Of a DNA stretch of 64,000 bases, positions 1 through 12,210 are shown piece after piece. Numbering within the stretch: position 1 is the stretch's first letter; every line of letters starts with the position of its first letter. The stretch is from Malus domestica. Its lineage: Eukaryota; Streptophyta; Magnoliopsida; Rosales; Rosaceae. The stretch lies in the NCBI RefSeq assembly GCF_042453785.1, contig NC_091673.1, forward strand, positions 1,557,501 through 1,621,500. The letters run 5' to 3'. Below the pieces are notes generated by a model. The model did no database searches, was not told where the DNA came from, and saw only the letters and a program-made list of their open reading frames with translations. A program made the translations under genes and the position numbers.

Positions 1-180
1 TTTGGTCATTTTGTTTTTAGCCGAGCTCGACAAACAAGCCGACCCGAGAAGAGTTATTTTCGCTGCTATCAATAGTACCATGCCTATGGTTAAAGTGTGG
101 GGACAAGTTTCAAAACCATTTAATCAGGAAGATGCTAGGGTCAAAGTTTGGCCGAATAAGTCATGGTTGCTGTTTTGAGG

Positions 181-217
<37 letters not shown>

Positions 218-510
218 GTCATGATTGCTGACAATGGGTTTGATATGCATATATATGTAGGCAGGCCGAGCTGCCAAGAAAAGACTCTTCTCGACCTCGG
301 CCAAATTTATCCTCGACCCCAATTCCAATTCTTCTCGACCCTGGTTCATAACTGTTTATCTTCGGCCATGAGTTGTTCTTTGGTCGAAAGGAGCCGTGAG
401 TAAACAGCAGCAAGGGATGACGGTCAAAAGTACATCTGATTAGGCTGGAGATACTTAATTTCCTTAATCATTCGGCTTACGAGCCGAAGTTCAAGGAAAC
501 TGGGGGGCAA
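1..510 (+). repeat. 3' internal end of a gypsy-type LTR retrotransposon
   Basis: This stretch is rich in tcggcc/ccgag words, like the LTR that follows, and has no coding domain. It contains a (TA)n microsatellite at about 182-211 and ends in a purine tract (aactggggggcaa, 498-510) directly before an LTR. That is the expected place of a polypurine tract in a plus-strand element. A related sequence lies in reverse orientation near 8840-8910. The 5' part of the element is outside the window. Confidence 0.6.
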
Positions 511-1660
511 TGTTTGGACCCAAATTTACATCATCGGCCCGTGTAATCGAGACCGTAGAGTAAACATAGTTCTCAGCCGTCGGATGGAAAAGTGAAAATA
601 TTTTTGTTAAAAGATAATATTATGGTTTTTATCATGATTATCTTTTAATTTGAATTATCTTGACATATTCTTAAACGGGATGGATATGATGCAAATTATA
701 TCCTCAAGTAAGAGTGTTTGGGCTCAAATTAACATGTTGGGCCGAGTATAGAACCACTCTCGGCCCGGGAGGCCTGGCGACAGGGGAGCCTTGGATCATT
801 TAGTGTGGGCTCCTAAACCTAGGTCGGCTAGGTCATATTACATTTACTAGTCGAGTCCTAACGCGATAAGGAGTCTCGGCAAGGGTAATAACCCGGAAGT
901 GAATCCGGCTCAATAGAGGACTAGGCTCACAATCCTAGTAAACATAGGACTGGTCGAGTGGGTGTTTGATCCGGAGAAGAAGACCTAGTTCGAGTAGGGT
1001 TTTGACTCGACTTCAAAGGTATCTAGTGCTATAAATAGAGGAGGCTGTGCATCATTCAAGGGGACCTCCAACACACACAAAACTGCCCTGCGCAAACTTT
1101 CTCAACACCTTGAGATTTTTTATTTTCTTTTTTTCGCCGACACATCTTCCGTTGGCATCAACAGCACTGTGAAGGCAACCGGTGATATCTTAAGTCGGCA
1201 TAGATAGCTCTGTCACCGTAGAATCAGCCGATCTCGCAGCATCTTCCGTTGGCATCAACAGCACTACGGCGAGGACGACTGGTTACCTATCCAAGTCTCG
1301 GTCAAGAAGGATTTCCGAATCCTTATTGGTCGAGGTCATCTCATCAGCCTTCTCGGCGAAGTGAGGTGTTACCAGGTTACTGTATTCGGCACATTGACAG
1401 CCGAATTTGAGATTGAACTTCGCAAATTAGCAGCCTTGTCTTCAGGCTCTAGAACCCAAGAGGCCGAGAATTGTTCCTTCCTCGGCCGCAATCGCAAGAC
1501 ACAGAAGTCAGCAGCGCGCTCAACGCAACATCATCAAATTTACTCCTCGGCCGAGCTCGGCCGACGAGTTGGCACGCCCCGCAATCACCGAATGACGTAG
1601 TTAGCTTAGAAAATACTCGGCCTGCGCGCCACGTAGGCTTTGTAATTTCTAGGGTCAACA
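511..1660 (+). mobile_element. 3' LTR of a gypsy-like retrotransposon
   Basis: The 1150-bp block begins tgtttggaccc and ends agggtcaaca, so it has TG...CA ends, and it follows a polypurine tract. The reverse complement of its last ~630 bp matches the starts of the repeats at 6831 and 10507. Its first part matches the far end of the repeat ending at 11856, so the LTR identity is supported by three copies. A TATA-like word (ctataaatag) lies near 1030. The small open frames inside are not genes. Confidence 0.75.
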
Positions 1661-1764
1661 AATGTACAATGAAATGATAGGATTGACAGATCCCGAAATC
1701 CTCACAAAGAGAATCCGACGAGGATCTAGATTCTCGAAAGGGTTATAGTACTTTCCCGTGATAT

Positions 1765-1922
1765 GGGTAATGCTAGGGAAACTAAATTTGCAAACTAAAT
1801 TATGTGTCACTAATAGAAATTAGTATGTTTATCAACGCTTAAGTAATAAATCAATCATCAACTTCCATGTCATTTAGTTTTTAAAATTTTTTCTATAAAT
1901 TGAGTCTCTCTAGCATTTTCCC
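1765..1922. mobile_element. MITE, hAT-like
   Basis: A 158-bp element with imperfect terminal inverted repeats (gggtaatgctagggaaact at the left, ctctctagcattttccc at the right). It is flanked by an 8-bp target duplication, cgtgatat on the left and tgtgatat on the right. Eight-bp duplications are typical of hAT transposons; the superfamily assignment is an inference. Confidence 0.7.
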
Positions 1923-1939
1923 TGTGATATTATCTCATA

Positions 1940-2097
1940 GGGTAATGTTAAGAAAACTAAGTTTGTAGACAAAATTTTGGAAACTAAATGACATGAAAGT
2001 TGATGATTGAATTGTTACTTAAGTGTTAATAAACGTGTTCATTCCTATTGGTGACACATTATTTAGTTTGTAAATTTTATTTTCCTAGCATTATCCT
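1940..2097. mobile_element. MITE, second copy of the same family
   Basis: A 158-bp relative of the element at 1765, in the opposite internal orientation. It begins gggtaatgttaag, ends cctagcattatcct, and is flanked by a perfect 8-bp duplication, atctcata (1932-1939 and 2098-2105). The two copies lie only 17 bp apart. The element has no coding capacity. Confidence 0.75.
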
Positions 2098-2154
2098 ATC
2101 TCATATCCAATGATCTGAAAACTAGGTGTTTTTCCTCGATCAATTCGGGTACTT

Positions 2155-3245
2155 TTTGCATCTTCCCAAGCTGATCTTGAGATTGTATTAAATGTGGACC
2201 GCAGTGGCATTGCGGATAACAAAGGCAACCCCATCCATGGTGACAAGCTGATTGCTTTGATTTCTGCTATTGTATTGAGGGAACACCCCGGAACCACCAT
2301 AGTGACCGATGCGCGCACAAGTATGGTGCTTACATGATTCATCACGAATCGAGGAGGTCACCATTGCTTGTAACGTCTTGGTTATCGAAAAGTGATTGAT
2401 AAGGGAGGGCAGCTTAATAAGGCAGGCATTGAAACTCATCTCATGATGGAAACATCTGGACGTGGTGCTCTTAAAGAGAACCGTTTCCTTGATGATGGTA
2501 ATTAGCATTGTGGTTTTTGCATGTTCTGTTTCTGCTTCCTTAATTTTGTTCTAATTTAAATTCCACTGTAGCTTATTTATCGTGTTTGGGATTGAATAAT
2601 TGTTCATAGGGGCTTACATGGTGGTAAAGATCAACATCGAAATGGTACGCCTGAAGCTTGCAGGATGGGACAAAGGGTTGGAAGCATCATAAAAGACCTT
2701 GAAGAACCATCAGAGTCCATAGAGCTAAGGATGGACGGAGTTTCTGAGCCTAGATATGCAAAAGAAAAAGCGGTTGAGGCCATTGAAATGTTCCGAGAGT
2801 ACGTTGAGGTAACTGTTTTGAGCCCAAATAATTATAAGTCCATGCAAAGTTCATTTAACTTACTGACATGCGACAACTCTCCACATCCTCAAATTTTTTA
2901 TACAGTATGTACATTGACTTTTGGGAGGGACGACTTGAAGGGTGGGAGTTAGATTTGTGTGGCGATTGTTGGGTCAGCGATTGGTAGACTCAAATGTTGC
3001 AGCTGCTGCAGTTGATGCTCACATGTACAGGTGCTGTACAGAATAGAGTTGAATTTGCAATTGATCGAGTTAACCATGGCAACATTTCTTCATGTTTTAA
3101 TTAAAACTTGTATGTTTCAGAGCAAAACTATAGGATGAAGAACATGGACAGCATGGTTGGGTACACATTAGGCAGAGCATTCACAATCCGAACATTGCAC
3201 TAAACATGCAATCAACTGCACCTGGCTGTTGCCGAACGATGACAA
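2155..3245 (+). pseudogene. phosphohexomutase (phosphoglucosamine mutase-like) pseudogene
   Basis: Translated blocks match the alpha-D-phosphohexomutase family as I remember its plant 'phosphoglucosamine mutase family' members. They include VDRSGIADNKGNP and GDKLIALISAIVL (metal-loop region), EHPGTTIVTDARTSM, ETHLMMETSGRGALKENRFL, then after an intron-like gap GAYMVVKINIEMVR, a block with IIKDLEEP and SEPRYAKEKAVEAIE, CGDCWVS and HNPNIALNMQST. The reading frame is broken by in-frame stops (for example after ARTSMVLT) and by frameshifts (around 2650 and 2985). Splice-like junctions survive near 2498 and 2809, so this came from genomic DNA and not from a processed transcript. The N-terminal half is missing. 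A MITE fragment follows directly. Confidence 0.75.
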
Positions 3246-3247
3246 GA

Positions 3248-3362
3248 GTTCTTTTATTACTTAAACGTTGATAAATATGTTCATTTCTATTGGTGTCAGG
3301 TGACATATCATTTAGTTTGTAAATTTTGTTTACAAATTTAGTCTTCCTAGTATTACCCTTTA
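3248..3362. mobile_element. fragment of the 1765/1940 MITE family
   Basis: The stretch from 'ttattacttaaacgttgat' to 'cctagtattaccctt' matches the right half of the MITE at 1940-2097. The left half is missing or replaced by pseudogene sequence. Confidence 0.55.
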
Positions 3363-4651
3363 GATAAGTAATCCCGTTGCTCCATTTGATGTTCACCCTG
3401 CCATGTATGCAAATTCGTAGAATGGTGAAAAATATAGTTCTTAAATGATTGATTCAACTGAGGGTTCGTTTTCTTTGAAGATTCCTCATAGCAAGTGGAA
3501 TGGATAAAATCCTTGACATTAGCCAGATTGATAAGTACGCCAATAGTGGATTGTAGGCTGAGCTTCTATAATCTATGGTGAAGTAGCTAGCTAGGTATTC
3601 AAGTAACCAAGCCCAATCGTTCCGATCTCTATTCCAATAACGACATAGCTCTGCAAATAGTTTGACTACTCTGCCCTATGCTTCGAGTGTCTGGCGATTT
3701 TGAAAGAGGCAGCAGAAAAAACTGGGAAGTGAAGCAGCCGAGTTAGCTAGCAAGGTTGGAAGCAAAAGGAAGCTGCTAAATTACACGTTCTTGTCAACTT
3801 GTCCGCACCGCAAGCAAGATCATCAACGTTGTCGTCATCACCAACTCATCTATTAATCTCTAGCAGTCATATTGTATTTGTACATCAATGTATAGGCCTT
3901 GCATTTTAAGTGATTCATATCTACTTACTAAACTATACATTAAATTCTTTATCGCACATTCAACATTGAAATCAACAATGCATCACAGACATTAATATAC
4001 TATAAAATTTTAACCATACATAATATTGTTTGCAAGCCATTCGCCACAAAGCCTATTTGGTACAGTCTCAATATTAACATGCTTCTAAGAGATTAATAAT
4101 ATTATTTTTATGTAAGTATTTGGAAGGGAAGTTTTCATGCCTTCTTGTCTTTTGCTTGTATACCTAGGAATTTGTCAGCAATGAGGTTTCTCACTTCATT
4201 CTTCTCCTTTATTTGTTTGGAAAGGTATTTTTCCTTTAGGGTAGTGCTACAGCAAGAGGTAGAGTTTGCTAACATATATGGGTCTCATCTTTATTGGAAA
4301 TATGGTACAAATAGATGATAAGGATAACATTTTTTGTTTTCTTAAATATAACGAAAGAAAGAGACTGAAACAGTATAAAAAGCGGATCCATGTGGAACCT
4401 ATGAATATATTCTTTTATTTTTTTTATTTTTTTAAAGGAGCAAGCTGGTGGCTTCGCCATAGTAGTTCACCCTTTCAAAGATGGGAAGACTCAGAGACAT
4501 TTCAGCTTTCCCTGGCCACCTTTCGTGATTCACTAGCGTAAAAAATTGAGCTGAAGATGTGCCTTGTGAAAAACGGACCTAAAATTTTCCTAATCACTAG
4601 GCCATCCCGTGGTGGTTCTATACAACATATCACTTATTTGTACATTATTTG

Positions 4652-5166
4652 TATTTGTACCATACTTGACAAATCCTGAAACTACTGAGTACTGGTCAAC
4701 GTTATACCGTCAAAGACCCAAAAGAGTTTCCCTCCAACCAGAAGGCCAATCACAGCGCGACACGTGTCGACATCAGAAGCCAATCATAGCGCAACATGTG
4801 TCAACATCAGAAGTCAATCACTACACGACACGTGTCAATGTTAGAATGAAACTAGAAACTCTCTTCTATAAATAGATATCATTCTCTCACAATATTTTTT
4901 AATGTCATTTGTACTAAATCATTCACTAGTACTCACTAAAGGAGAGCTTGAATCTATGTACTTGTGTAAACCCTTCACAATTAATGAGAACTCCCCTACT
5001 CCGTGGACGTAGCCAATTTGGGTGAACCACGTATATCTTGTGTTTGCTTCCCTGTCTCTATTCATTTACATACTTATCCACACTAGTGACCGGAGCAATC
5101 TAGCGAAGGTCACAAACTTAACACTTTCTGTTGTACCAAAGTCCTCACTGATTTTATGCATCAACA
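4652..5166 (+). mobile_element. solo LTR of a gypsy element
   Basis: A 515-bp LTR that starts tatttgtacc (the TG is mutated to TA) and ends gcatcaaca. It is flanked by the 5-bp duplication atttg (4647-4651 and 5167-5171). The paralogous site in copy 2 (about 19290) is uninterrupted and has one atttg, which proves an insertion. It has the same length and sequence type as the LTR at 53801-54315. Repeated gacacgtgtc motifs and a ctataaata TATA-like word lie inside. No internal domain is present, so LTR-LTR recombination removed it. Confidence 0.93.
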
Positions 5167-5525
5167 ATTTGTATCATCTCTCTAATAGAGGTAGGGCTCG
5201 TCAACGCATATGAGTTCCATTTCAATTAGGAGAATTCTCTCCCCTCCTAATCTCTCTCTCATTCCCTTCCCTCCTATTTGAATGATTACGATTAAATCAC
5301 GTCAACATTTTATATTGATTTTTTATAGAGACAAAAAGATAAAAAGTAAAATATGAGATGAGGAGAGGAAAGAGGAGAGAAATAAAATGGGAGAAACTCC
5401 TACTCCCGTAAGATTAACATTTTTGGAAAAATTATTGAGACTCCACCTTTGAAGATAACTTTTAATTTTTTTAATACATAAAAAAGACTACTATTGCTAA
5501 TTTTTAATTCAGGAAAAATATTTGG

Positions 5526-5667
5526 GAGATTTAACAAAACACTGCCGGTACTGTTCACTTTTAACGAAAAATCACATTTATACATTTTCCTAGTACTATT
5601 AACTATACCTTTAAAAATAGCTTTTCATTAAAAAGGAAATTTTTTTGAACTTTTCGTTAGTTTTCCT
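5526..5667. mobile_element. small MITE-like insertion
   Basis: About 142 bp present in copy 1 but absent from the paralogous position in copy 2 (near 19640). It contains the words actgttcacttttaacgaaaa and ctagtactatt, which recur at 13152-13291. Both copies are non-coding. Family not determined. Confidence 0.6.
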
Positions 5668-5970
5668 GACTCGAGGTAAGTGTCCTCCATTCCGTTGTCT
5701 GGTAGCCCTGACCAATCTGAGGGCCAATTTAGAATTTCCGATCCAGGCTTGCATCTAGAAAATGGGTTTTGAAATTGTTCGCCCATCTGACTCGAAAAAA
5801 ATTTGTTAGACCGGCTAGGCCTTAAATTGTTGGGCCGGTCCATTTTCTTGTATATCAGGAATGTTTTTCTTTTTAGTACATTGTAATCAAGAAGTTGATT
5901 TCATGGTTTGTTAAAAGTTTTGACATGTTTATAATAAAAGGATGTCTTGTAGAAACACTTGTGAGTATAA

Positions 5971-6657
5971 GGCCTCGTTTGGTACGTAGTATAAAGTACT
6001 GGTTAGGACTAATAAGATGGAGCAGGTGTTTGGTGTCTGTATTTATTAAATAGTCATTGGATTAAATAATCTGGCTCTACCAATTTTATACAGCTTACAC
6101 CCGCTTAGTTGTACTATGCAAAACTACGATATTATTTAGTTGGGTTGCTCAGTCCTCACTCGCCATCCGCTCTCTCCGTCCCTCGATCCACCTCACCCAC
6201 CGCCAAATCTCGACGACATGTCCTTAGCGAACCACAAGGCATCGCTAAAGACCAGCCGATGCCTCGTTGACGATCATATCACTAATGAAGTGATGCCCTG
6301 ATTACAAATCTGAAAAGGATGGTGAAAGAGATGATGAGTAGGCTCTTTGTCTCTACATCGGCTTCATTTCATCCTAAAAAAAAATGTTTTACAAACGCAC
6401 CTATCTTTTTGTGCTTAGAGTTTCTTTCGATTTGGAAATAAGAGCAAAATTGTGAGAAATTGCAAACCACAGTATCACCAATGTGACTGGCCATGAAAAA
6501 CAACATAACTCTATTTTTTTAATATATACCACATAGTATTACGGTCTAATAATATTTCTTTTTGCTTGCAAGCGAGTTTGATATCAATTTATTTCTCTAT
6601 TTTTTAATGTAAATATTGTATCAAAAACTCTACTTTTCAATGCACACCAAACCGAGG
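5971..6657. mobile_element. non-autonomous Harbinger-like element
   Basis: The left end ggcctcgtttggtacg and the right end gcacaccaaaccgagg are imperfect inverted repeats of the type seen in PIF/Harbinger elements. The element is present in both segmental copies, so it predates the duplication. It contains a 27-codon frame beginning MSLANHKASL (6218-6301) that is also open in copy 2 with two amino-acid changes. There is no transposase. Superfamily is inferred from the terminal sequence only. Confidence 0.55.
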
Positions 6658-6830
6658 GGTGGCTAGGATGTGCTCCAGCCCATCCCAACCTACAAAATGT
6701 CCTACCTTTAACCTACTCTTAAACAACCATCCTCCCACTTAAATGGCTCATCCCTACCCCAGATTTGGGGCTGAATCCGCGCCTCACTATATCAAACAAT
6801 TGAAAGAAAAGAAAAAGAGGTTGATCAACT

Positions 6831-7495
6831 TGTTGACCCTAAAAACTACTAAACCTACGTGGCGCGCAGGCCGAGTAATTACTAAGCTAAGTACGTATTT
6901 CGGTTGTTTGGGGGCGTGCCAACTCATCGGCAGAGGAGTAAAATTTGTTGATGTTGCGTTGAGTGCGCTGCTGACTTCTGAATCTTGCGATTGCGGCCGA
7001 GGAAGGAACACTCTCGGCCTTCGGGTTCTAGAACCTGAAGACAAGGCTGCTAGTTCTGCGAAGTTCAATATCAAATTCGACTTTCAATGTGCCGAATGTA
7101 ATAATTTGTAACACCCCACTTCGCCGAAAAGGCTAATGAGATGACCTCTGCCAATAAAGATTCGAAAATCCTTCTCGACCGAGACTTTGATAGATAACCA
7201 ATCGGCCTTGTCGCAGTGCTGTTTATCCAAACTGAAGTTGCTTCACGGTCGGCTGATTCTACGGCAACAGTGCTGTTTATCCAAACTGAAGATGTTCGCC
7301 GGTTGCCTTCACAGTGCTGTTTATCCAAACTAAAGATGTGTTGGCGAAAAAGAAAATAAAAAATCTCAAGATGTTTGAGAGGTTGTAGAGCGAGGATTTG
7401 CGCAGGGCAGTTTGTGTGTTGAGTTGGAGGTGGTCTCAATGTTGCATGCGACTTTGTATTTATAGTGGCTGAATTCTGATTCGATGCACTTGGCT
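6831..7495 (-). repeat. recognisable part of the 3' LTR of the gypsy derivative
   Basis: This block aligns closely with 10507-11185 and with the reverse complement of 1030-1660. Beyond about 7495 it no longer matches the right LTR, whose U3 region (11186-11856) resembles the U3 of the LTR at 511. The U3 of this LTR was therefore lost or replaced. Short repeats of tgctgtttatccaaactgaa occur at 7215-7345. Confidence 0.65.
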
Positions 7496-10400
7496 AGAAA
7501 CAAAGGAACCAAATAATATGGAAATAATATCCCACTCGTTAACTCATCCCCATATTGTGATTTATCGCCCAGTTGAATATCGACTTTATCGGCTTCACCA
7601 ATCAGAGGCTTCGATTGTCACCGAGTATAAGTTTCAAGTTAACAAAAGAAGCCCGCCGATACAACAAGGTGTCGGCCGTTGCAATCTATCTAAATGATCA
7701 ACCATCACCAATAATCAAAAGACTGAACAACCAACAAGACTTGGTCGTATGTGAGATTCGGCCGAGCTATATGACTAAGGACATTAAAACCTGAGAATAC
7801 ATTGCCGATATTAACCACCACTATTGACCACCCTTATTTGGCATGGAAAGTATTTACCACCAATATAGATATAGCTTCGCTTGGTGAAATAAACGGCGAA
7901 GGCAAGCCTCAGTAGCCACTTGGTGCAGAAAAAAAAAATCCTGATGTTACAACACATGTGGCTTTCCTTGTTGAATTAAGCATGTAGCAAATCAGCAGAT
8001 AATCTTTCTCAATCAATATTTGCTCGTCGAGCACGAAAAATAACTCAGAGAAAACGAATCACCAGTAAGCCATTGCACCATCAAATCTTATCGTCCATGC
8101 TAAGTGGCATTGGCATATATACAAATCCCCCACCGAATGCTAATCTTTTTAAGTAAGCATGCCGAGACCTCTTGATTCTTGGTAGCTTGGCCTGTCATCC
8201 ATTCTCAATCATTTGTGGAAATACTTTCGAAAAATGTATGTCTCTGCATGTGAAACATGATCACGGATGGCTGTCAATGAAATTCCCCTGAAGCTATACG
8301 ACCGAATTACGACCGAAGATAACTTTTGGAGAAGAACTACTAATCCACGACGTTGATTGGTGAGCAAACGACGGAATCCACACCACTAAATCAACAAAAA
8401 TTTTGTTCTACTGAAGCCGAATACTGGACATGTTTCTAGAAAAAAAAAATATCTCGGCAATAATCAAATCACACCCAAACAGCGCCATGGTTTTCTTAGC
8501 TAATACAATATCAAATGAATTCCATCACTAAATCTTTGCATGCCATGGTCCCGACGACAAGGCCTCGGCCGAGAGACAACAGTTGTCCTGGCCGAGGGCC
8601 TCGAAACCAAATTGAATCAGTTCACCACCATTCCAATTCTTGTTATACTGAATAGTCAAAGGCATGCTAGGCTAACATAACTCCACCAAATTAACAGCAG
8701 CACCCTGAGACTTATACTTGGTCTGATACTTGACTTCAAATTGAAGAATCCCTGAATGCTTTATTGGATAAAGCATTATTCGTTTTCTTTGATTCCAGAA
8801 ACCAAAGGTACCGAGTGAGGATTAGATTGCCACAATCAATCTGTCTTGGCAGCTCGGCCTGCCTATATATAAGTATATATATTAAACCCATTGTCATCAA
8901 TCATGATTGTGATACTACTAAGCCAGCAATGCAGCAAATAATCCTACTTGGCCCTAATCGTGACAAACCAACTTCGGCCAACAAAACGCCCCACAATGCT
9001 TCTCGCCGAGCTCGCCAATCTTTTATTTAGACAAAGAATTGTATTCGGCCACTCGACAAATGATGCATGATTTCTGTCCAACATCAAAACTCTATAACTA
9101 TATGTATAATATGTAGTCTCGACAAGACTAAAGTTTTGATCGTCGAGCATACAGTCTGCACCCTTATTTTTTCTAGATTCCTCATTTTTATCTCTTCTGC
9201 ACCGACTATCAAATATTACCAAGCAGCTTCTATACTCATTCTCACTTGTTATTTGCCGAATAAACGTGGTGGTCGTTGATTAGCTTTCCTAATTTTCTTG
9301 GTCGAGATGTACAGACCGAAAATATTGTTGAGCTCGATGAACACACCACTGCAATTTCTCTGCCGCGATTATTGAACAGGAAGTACCCCCAAAACGCTAC
9401 ATGCATGCATTGAATGGTCTCGGCAAAAGATGGCACATCCTAGTCGTTTACTCTTGATGCAAGGTACTGAGGTGATTATATATATATATATATATTTGAT
9501 GAACTCAGCTATCAAACTCCCGATCCTCTTTGATCCTTAAATACCTCAACCGAGTGTGAATTTGGCTTGGTACTCGACTCCAAAAGAGCTCCCACGACGG
9601 GTGGCCTTCTGCACACACCTTCATCGGCTCGGCTAATGTATTTAAAAAACAACTATCTAAGCCGAGCACCCCATCTTTTAGGTTGCCGCCCCAAATGTTG
9701 CCCCCTTGATTTTCTTATGCATCGGCTTAAAAGCCCGAATGGTTAAGAAAATAATTTATTCTTTTTTTTAGCAAAAGAAAATGAAAACGGTTAAATCGTA
9801 ATCAGGAGGAGGCCAACGATGCTTTATTCCAAACCGAGATCTTTTTACATCAAAGTTTTCACTTTGAGATTTTCCAAAGCCGAATAAAAGATCATCTGCA
9901 AATATGTTCGACTTGACGAAAGATTTTTTATCATCGGCCGCTGAATGTATTGAACAATTATTATGCCTATTATGCCCCCCTGGCATAATAATTTTGCCAA
10001 TTTCGGCTTTTAACTCGAACAACTTAGCCGAACGGGATTTCTCCATATCGGCTTTATCACCAATAATCATATCAATTGGGGTGATTTTTTCGGCTATGCC
10101 TATATCTTCAATTACCATATCAATCGATGTGATTTGATGGTTTGAAGCCGTGTATCGGTCTTATTCGTCATTGGAACACTCCTCTGACGAATCATTTTAT
10201 GAGACAATTTCTAGCTCAGAAACTTGAACATTTCCTTCTAGGCCTACCACACTTTCAGTCTCGACCGAACAAACAAGTGTGCTAGGTTCTTCTTCGGCCG
10301 TCTTCACAATTTTCCTAGGCCGAATTTTGATTGTTGCTGGAGAGGAAAATAACCCCCATCTTCTTGACAACTTCTCAAGGAGTTTTGCTTTCTCCTTGTA

Positions 10401-10506
10401 GCAATGCTTTACTTGGCGCCAAATCTCCAAAGAAACCCGGTTGAAATTTTGATCTATCATGTGAACTTCGTAGTTTTAGCAATGGGTCCCACCGGGGGTG
10501 CCAAAA

Positions 10507-11856
10507 TGTTGACCCTAAAAACTAGTAAACCTACGTGGTGCGCAGGCCGAATAATTAGTAAGCTAACTACGTCATTCGATTGTTTGCGGGCGTGCCAACT
10601 CGTCGGCCGAGCTTGGCCTAGGAGTAAAATTTGTTAATGTTGCGTTAAGTGCGCTGCTGACTTCTAAATCTCGCGACTGCGGCCGAGGAAGGAACACTTT
10701 CGGCCTTCGGGTTCTAGAACCTGAAGACAAGGCTGCTAGTTTTGCGAAATTCAATATCAAATTCGGCTTTCAATGTGCCGAATGTAATAATTTGTAACAC
10801 CACACTTCGCCGAAAAGGCTAATGAGATGACCTCTGCCAATAAAGATTCGAAAATCCTTCTCGACCGAGACTTGGATAGATAACCAGTCGGCCCTGTTGC
10901 AATGCTGTTTATCCAAACTGAAGGTGTTTCACGGTTAGCTGATTCTACGGCAACAGTGCTATTTATCCAAACTGAAAATGTTCGCTGGTTGCCTTCACAG
11001 TGCTGTTTATCCAAACTGAAGATGTGTTGGCGAAAAAGAAAATAAAAAATCTCAAGATGTTTGAGAGGTTTCGCGTAGAGCGAGGGTTTGCGCATGACAA
11101 TTTATGTGTTGAGTTGAAGGTGGTCTCAATGTTGCATGCGACTCTGTATTTATGGTGGCTGAATTTTGATTCGATGCACTTTAATAGAATCTGACTAGCA
11201 AAATAATACTTGATGCCCTAATGCTAGCCGAATCAATAGACTGACCTTTTTCCATACGTTCTTAAAATGCATGCCTTTAAAACTACCGTTTCAGGTAATC
11301 TTCTTGTGTTCGTAGTAAACTTCCACGTGGAGACCATAGAAATCTCCATTTTTTCATGCTTGTCTTATCCATTTGCAAATCAATTGCAGCCATTACCACA
11401 AACTAACCCTGACCCTGATCACCATCAAATCACCTTTATCCAATACATGATCCTGGTCCTGATGGATTGATTCTTTGTAAATCGTTGGCCTCTGCTGCAC
11501 CATATTCACCTTTATCCAATACATGCATTAACTTAAAATGCAATCTAATCCATTCGTAGTTGCATTCCCGCGTAAGTCATACCAAACATTCCAAACTCAT
11601 TCGAACTGTACTTCTAAGTTGGAAATATGATGATTTGCCTCATCACTTATCTTAAAACAACCAGCCGGATACAGCCAATATTAGACTTAGATAATCTAAT
11701 ATAAATTAAGAGATAATATTATGCTTAAAGTCACAATATTAGTTCTTAATAATAATTGAAAATTATCTCAACCACTTTATCATCCAACGGTCTAGAACTT
11801 TACTCATCTAACGGCCTTGATTGCACAGGCCGATAGTGTAAATTTGGATCCAAACA
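10507..11856 (-). repeat. 5' LTR of the gypsy derivative
   Basis: A 1350-bp LTR, tgttgaccct to ggatccaaaca on the plus strand. The adjacent inner sequence, read on the minus strand, is ttttggcacccccggtggga, the position where a primer-binding site is expected. I could not name the primer tRNA. Confidence 0.75.
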
Positions 11857-12210
11857 CAACCATATAATTTTTCCATTATAGCATTTATGATTGATGCTGA
11901 TGGGTACATAAAAAAGCCACAAATTTTGCAGAAGATAACATAATCACATGAAATAAGGGACATACACCAATAAGTAAAAGTTCGATGAGGTAGCACATGA
12001 AATAAAGGACATACACCAATAAGTAAAAGTTCGATAAGGTAACCCTAGCCCACGCACATCTTATATATATAAACACACAAACGTGATTTGATACGAACGA
12101 AACAGTCGTCATATCAAATGTTTTTATTAATCACACACATGCAGATAGATCGTGATTGCAGCACACAGATTAATCACAGATCATATACTTAAGCCTTAAG
12201 CCTTCTGTGT

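Larger units (their letters stand above)
6831..11856 (-). mobile_element. 5.0-kb gypsy-type retrotransposon derivative without pol
   Basis: The outer ends are set by comparison with the empty paralogous site near 23720. The left flank is caact (6826-6830), the element runs tgttgaccct...ggatccaaaca, and the right flank is caacc (11857-11861), a 5-bp duplication with one mismatch. The element reads on the minus strand. Its 5' LTR is 10507-11856 and the 3' LTR is recognisable from 6831. The interior is rich in tcggcc words. It carries only leader or gag-like frames (minus 9768-10118, and minus 10197-10460 beginning MIDQNF). No protease, reverse transcriptase or integrase motif was seen. A polypurine-like tract in reverse is at 9700-9720. 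Confidence 0.8.

Noticed and set aside
182..211. (TA)n as a replication origin or regulatory element
   Set aside because: Simple microsatellite; similar runs occur at many points in the window.
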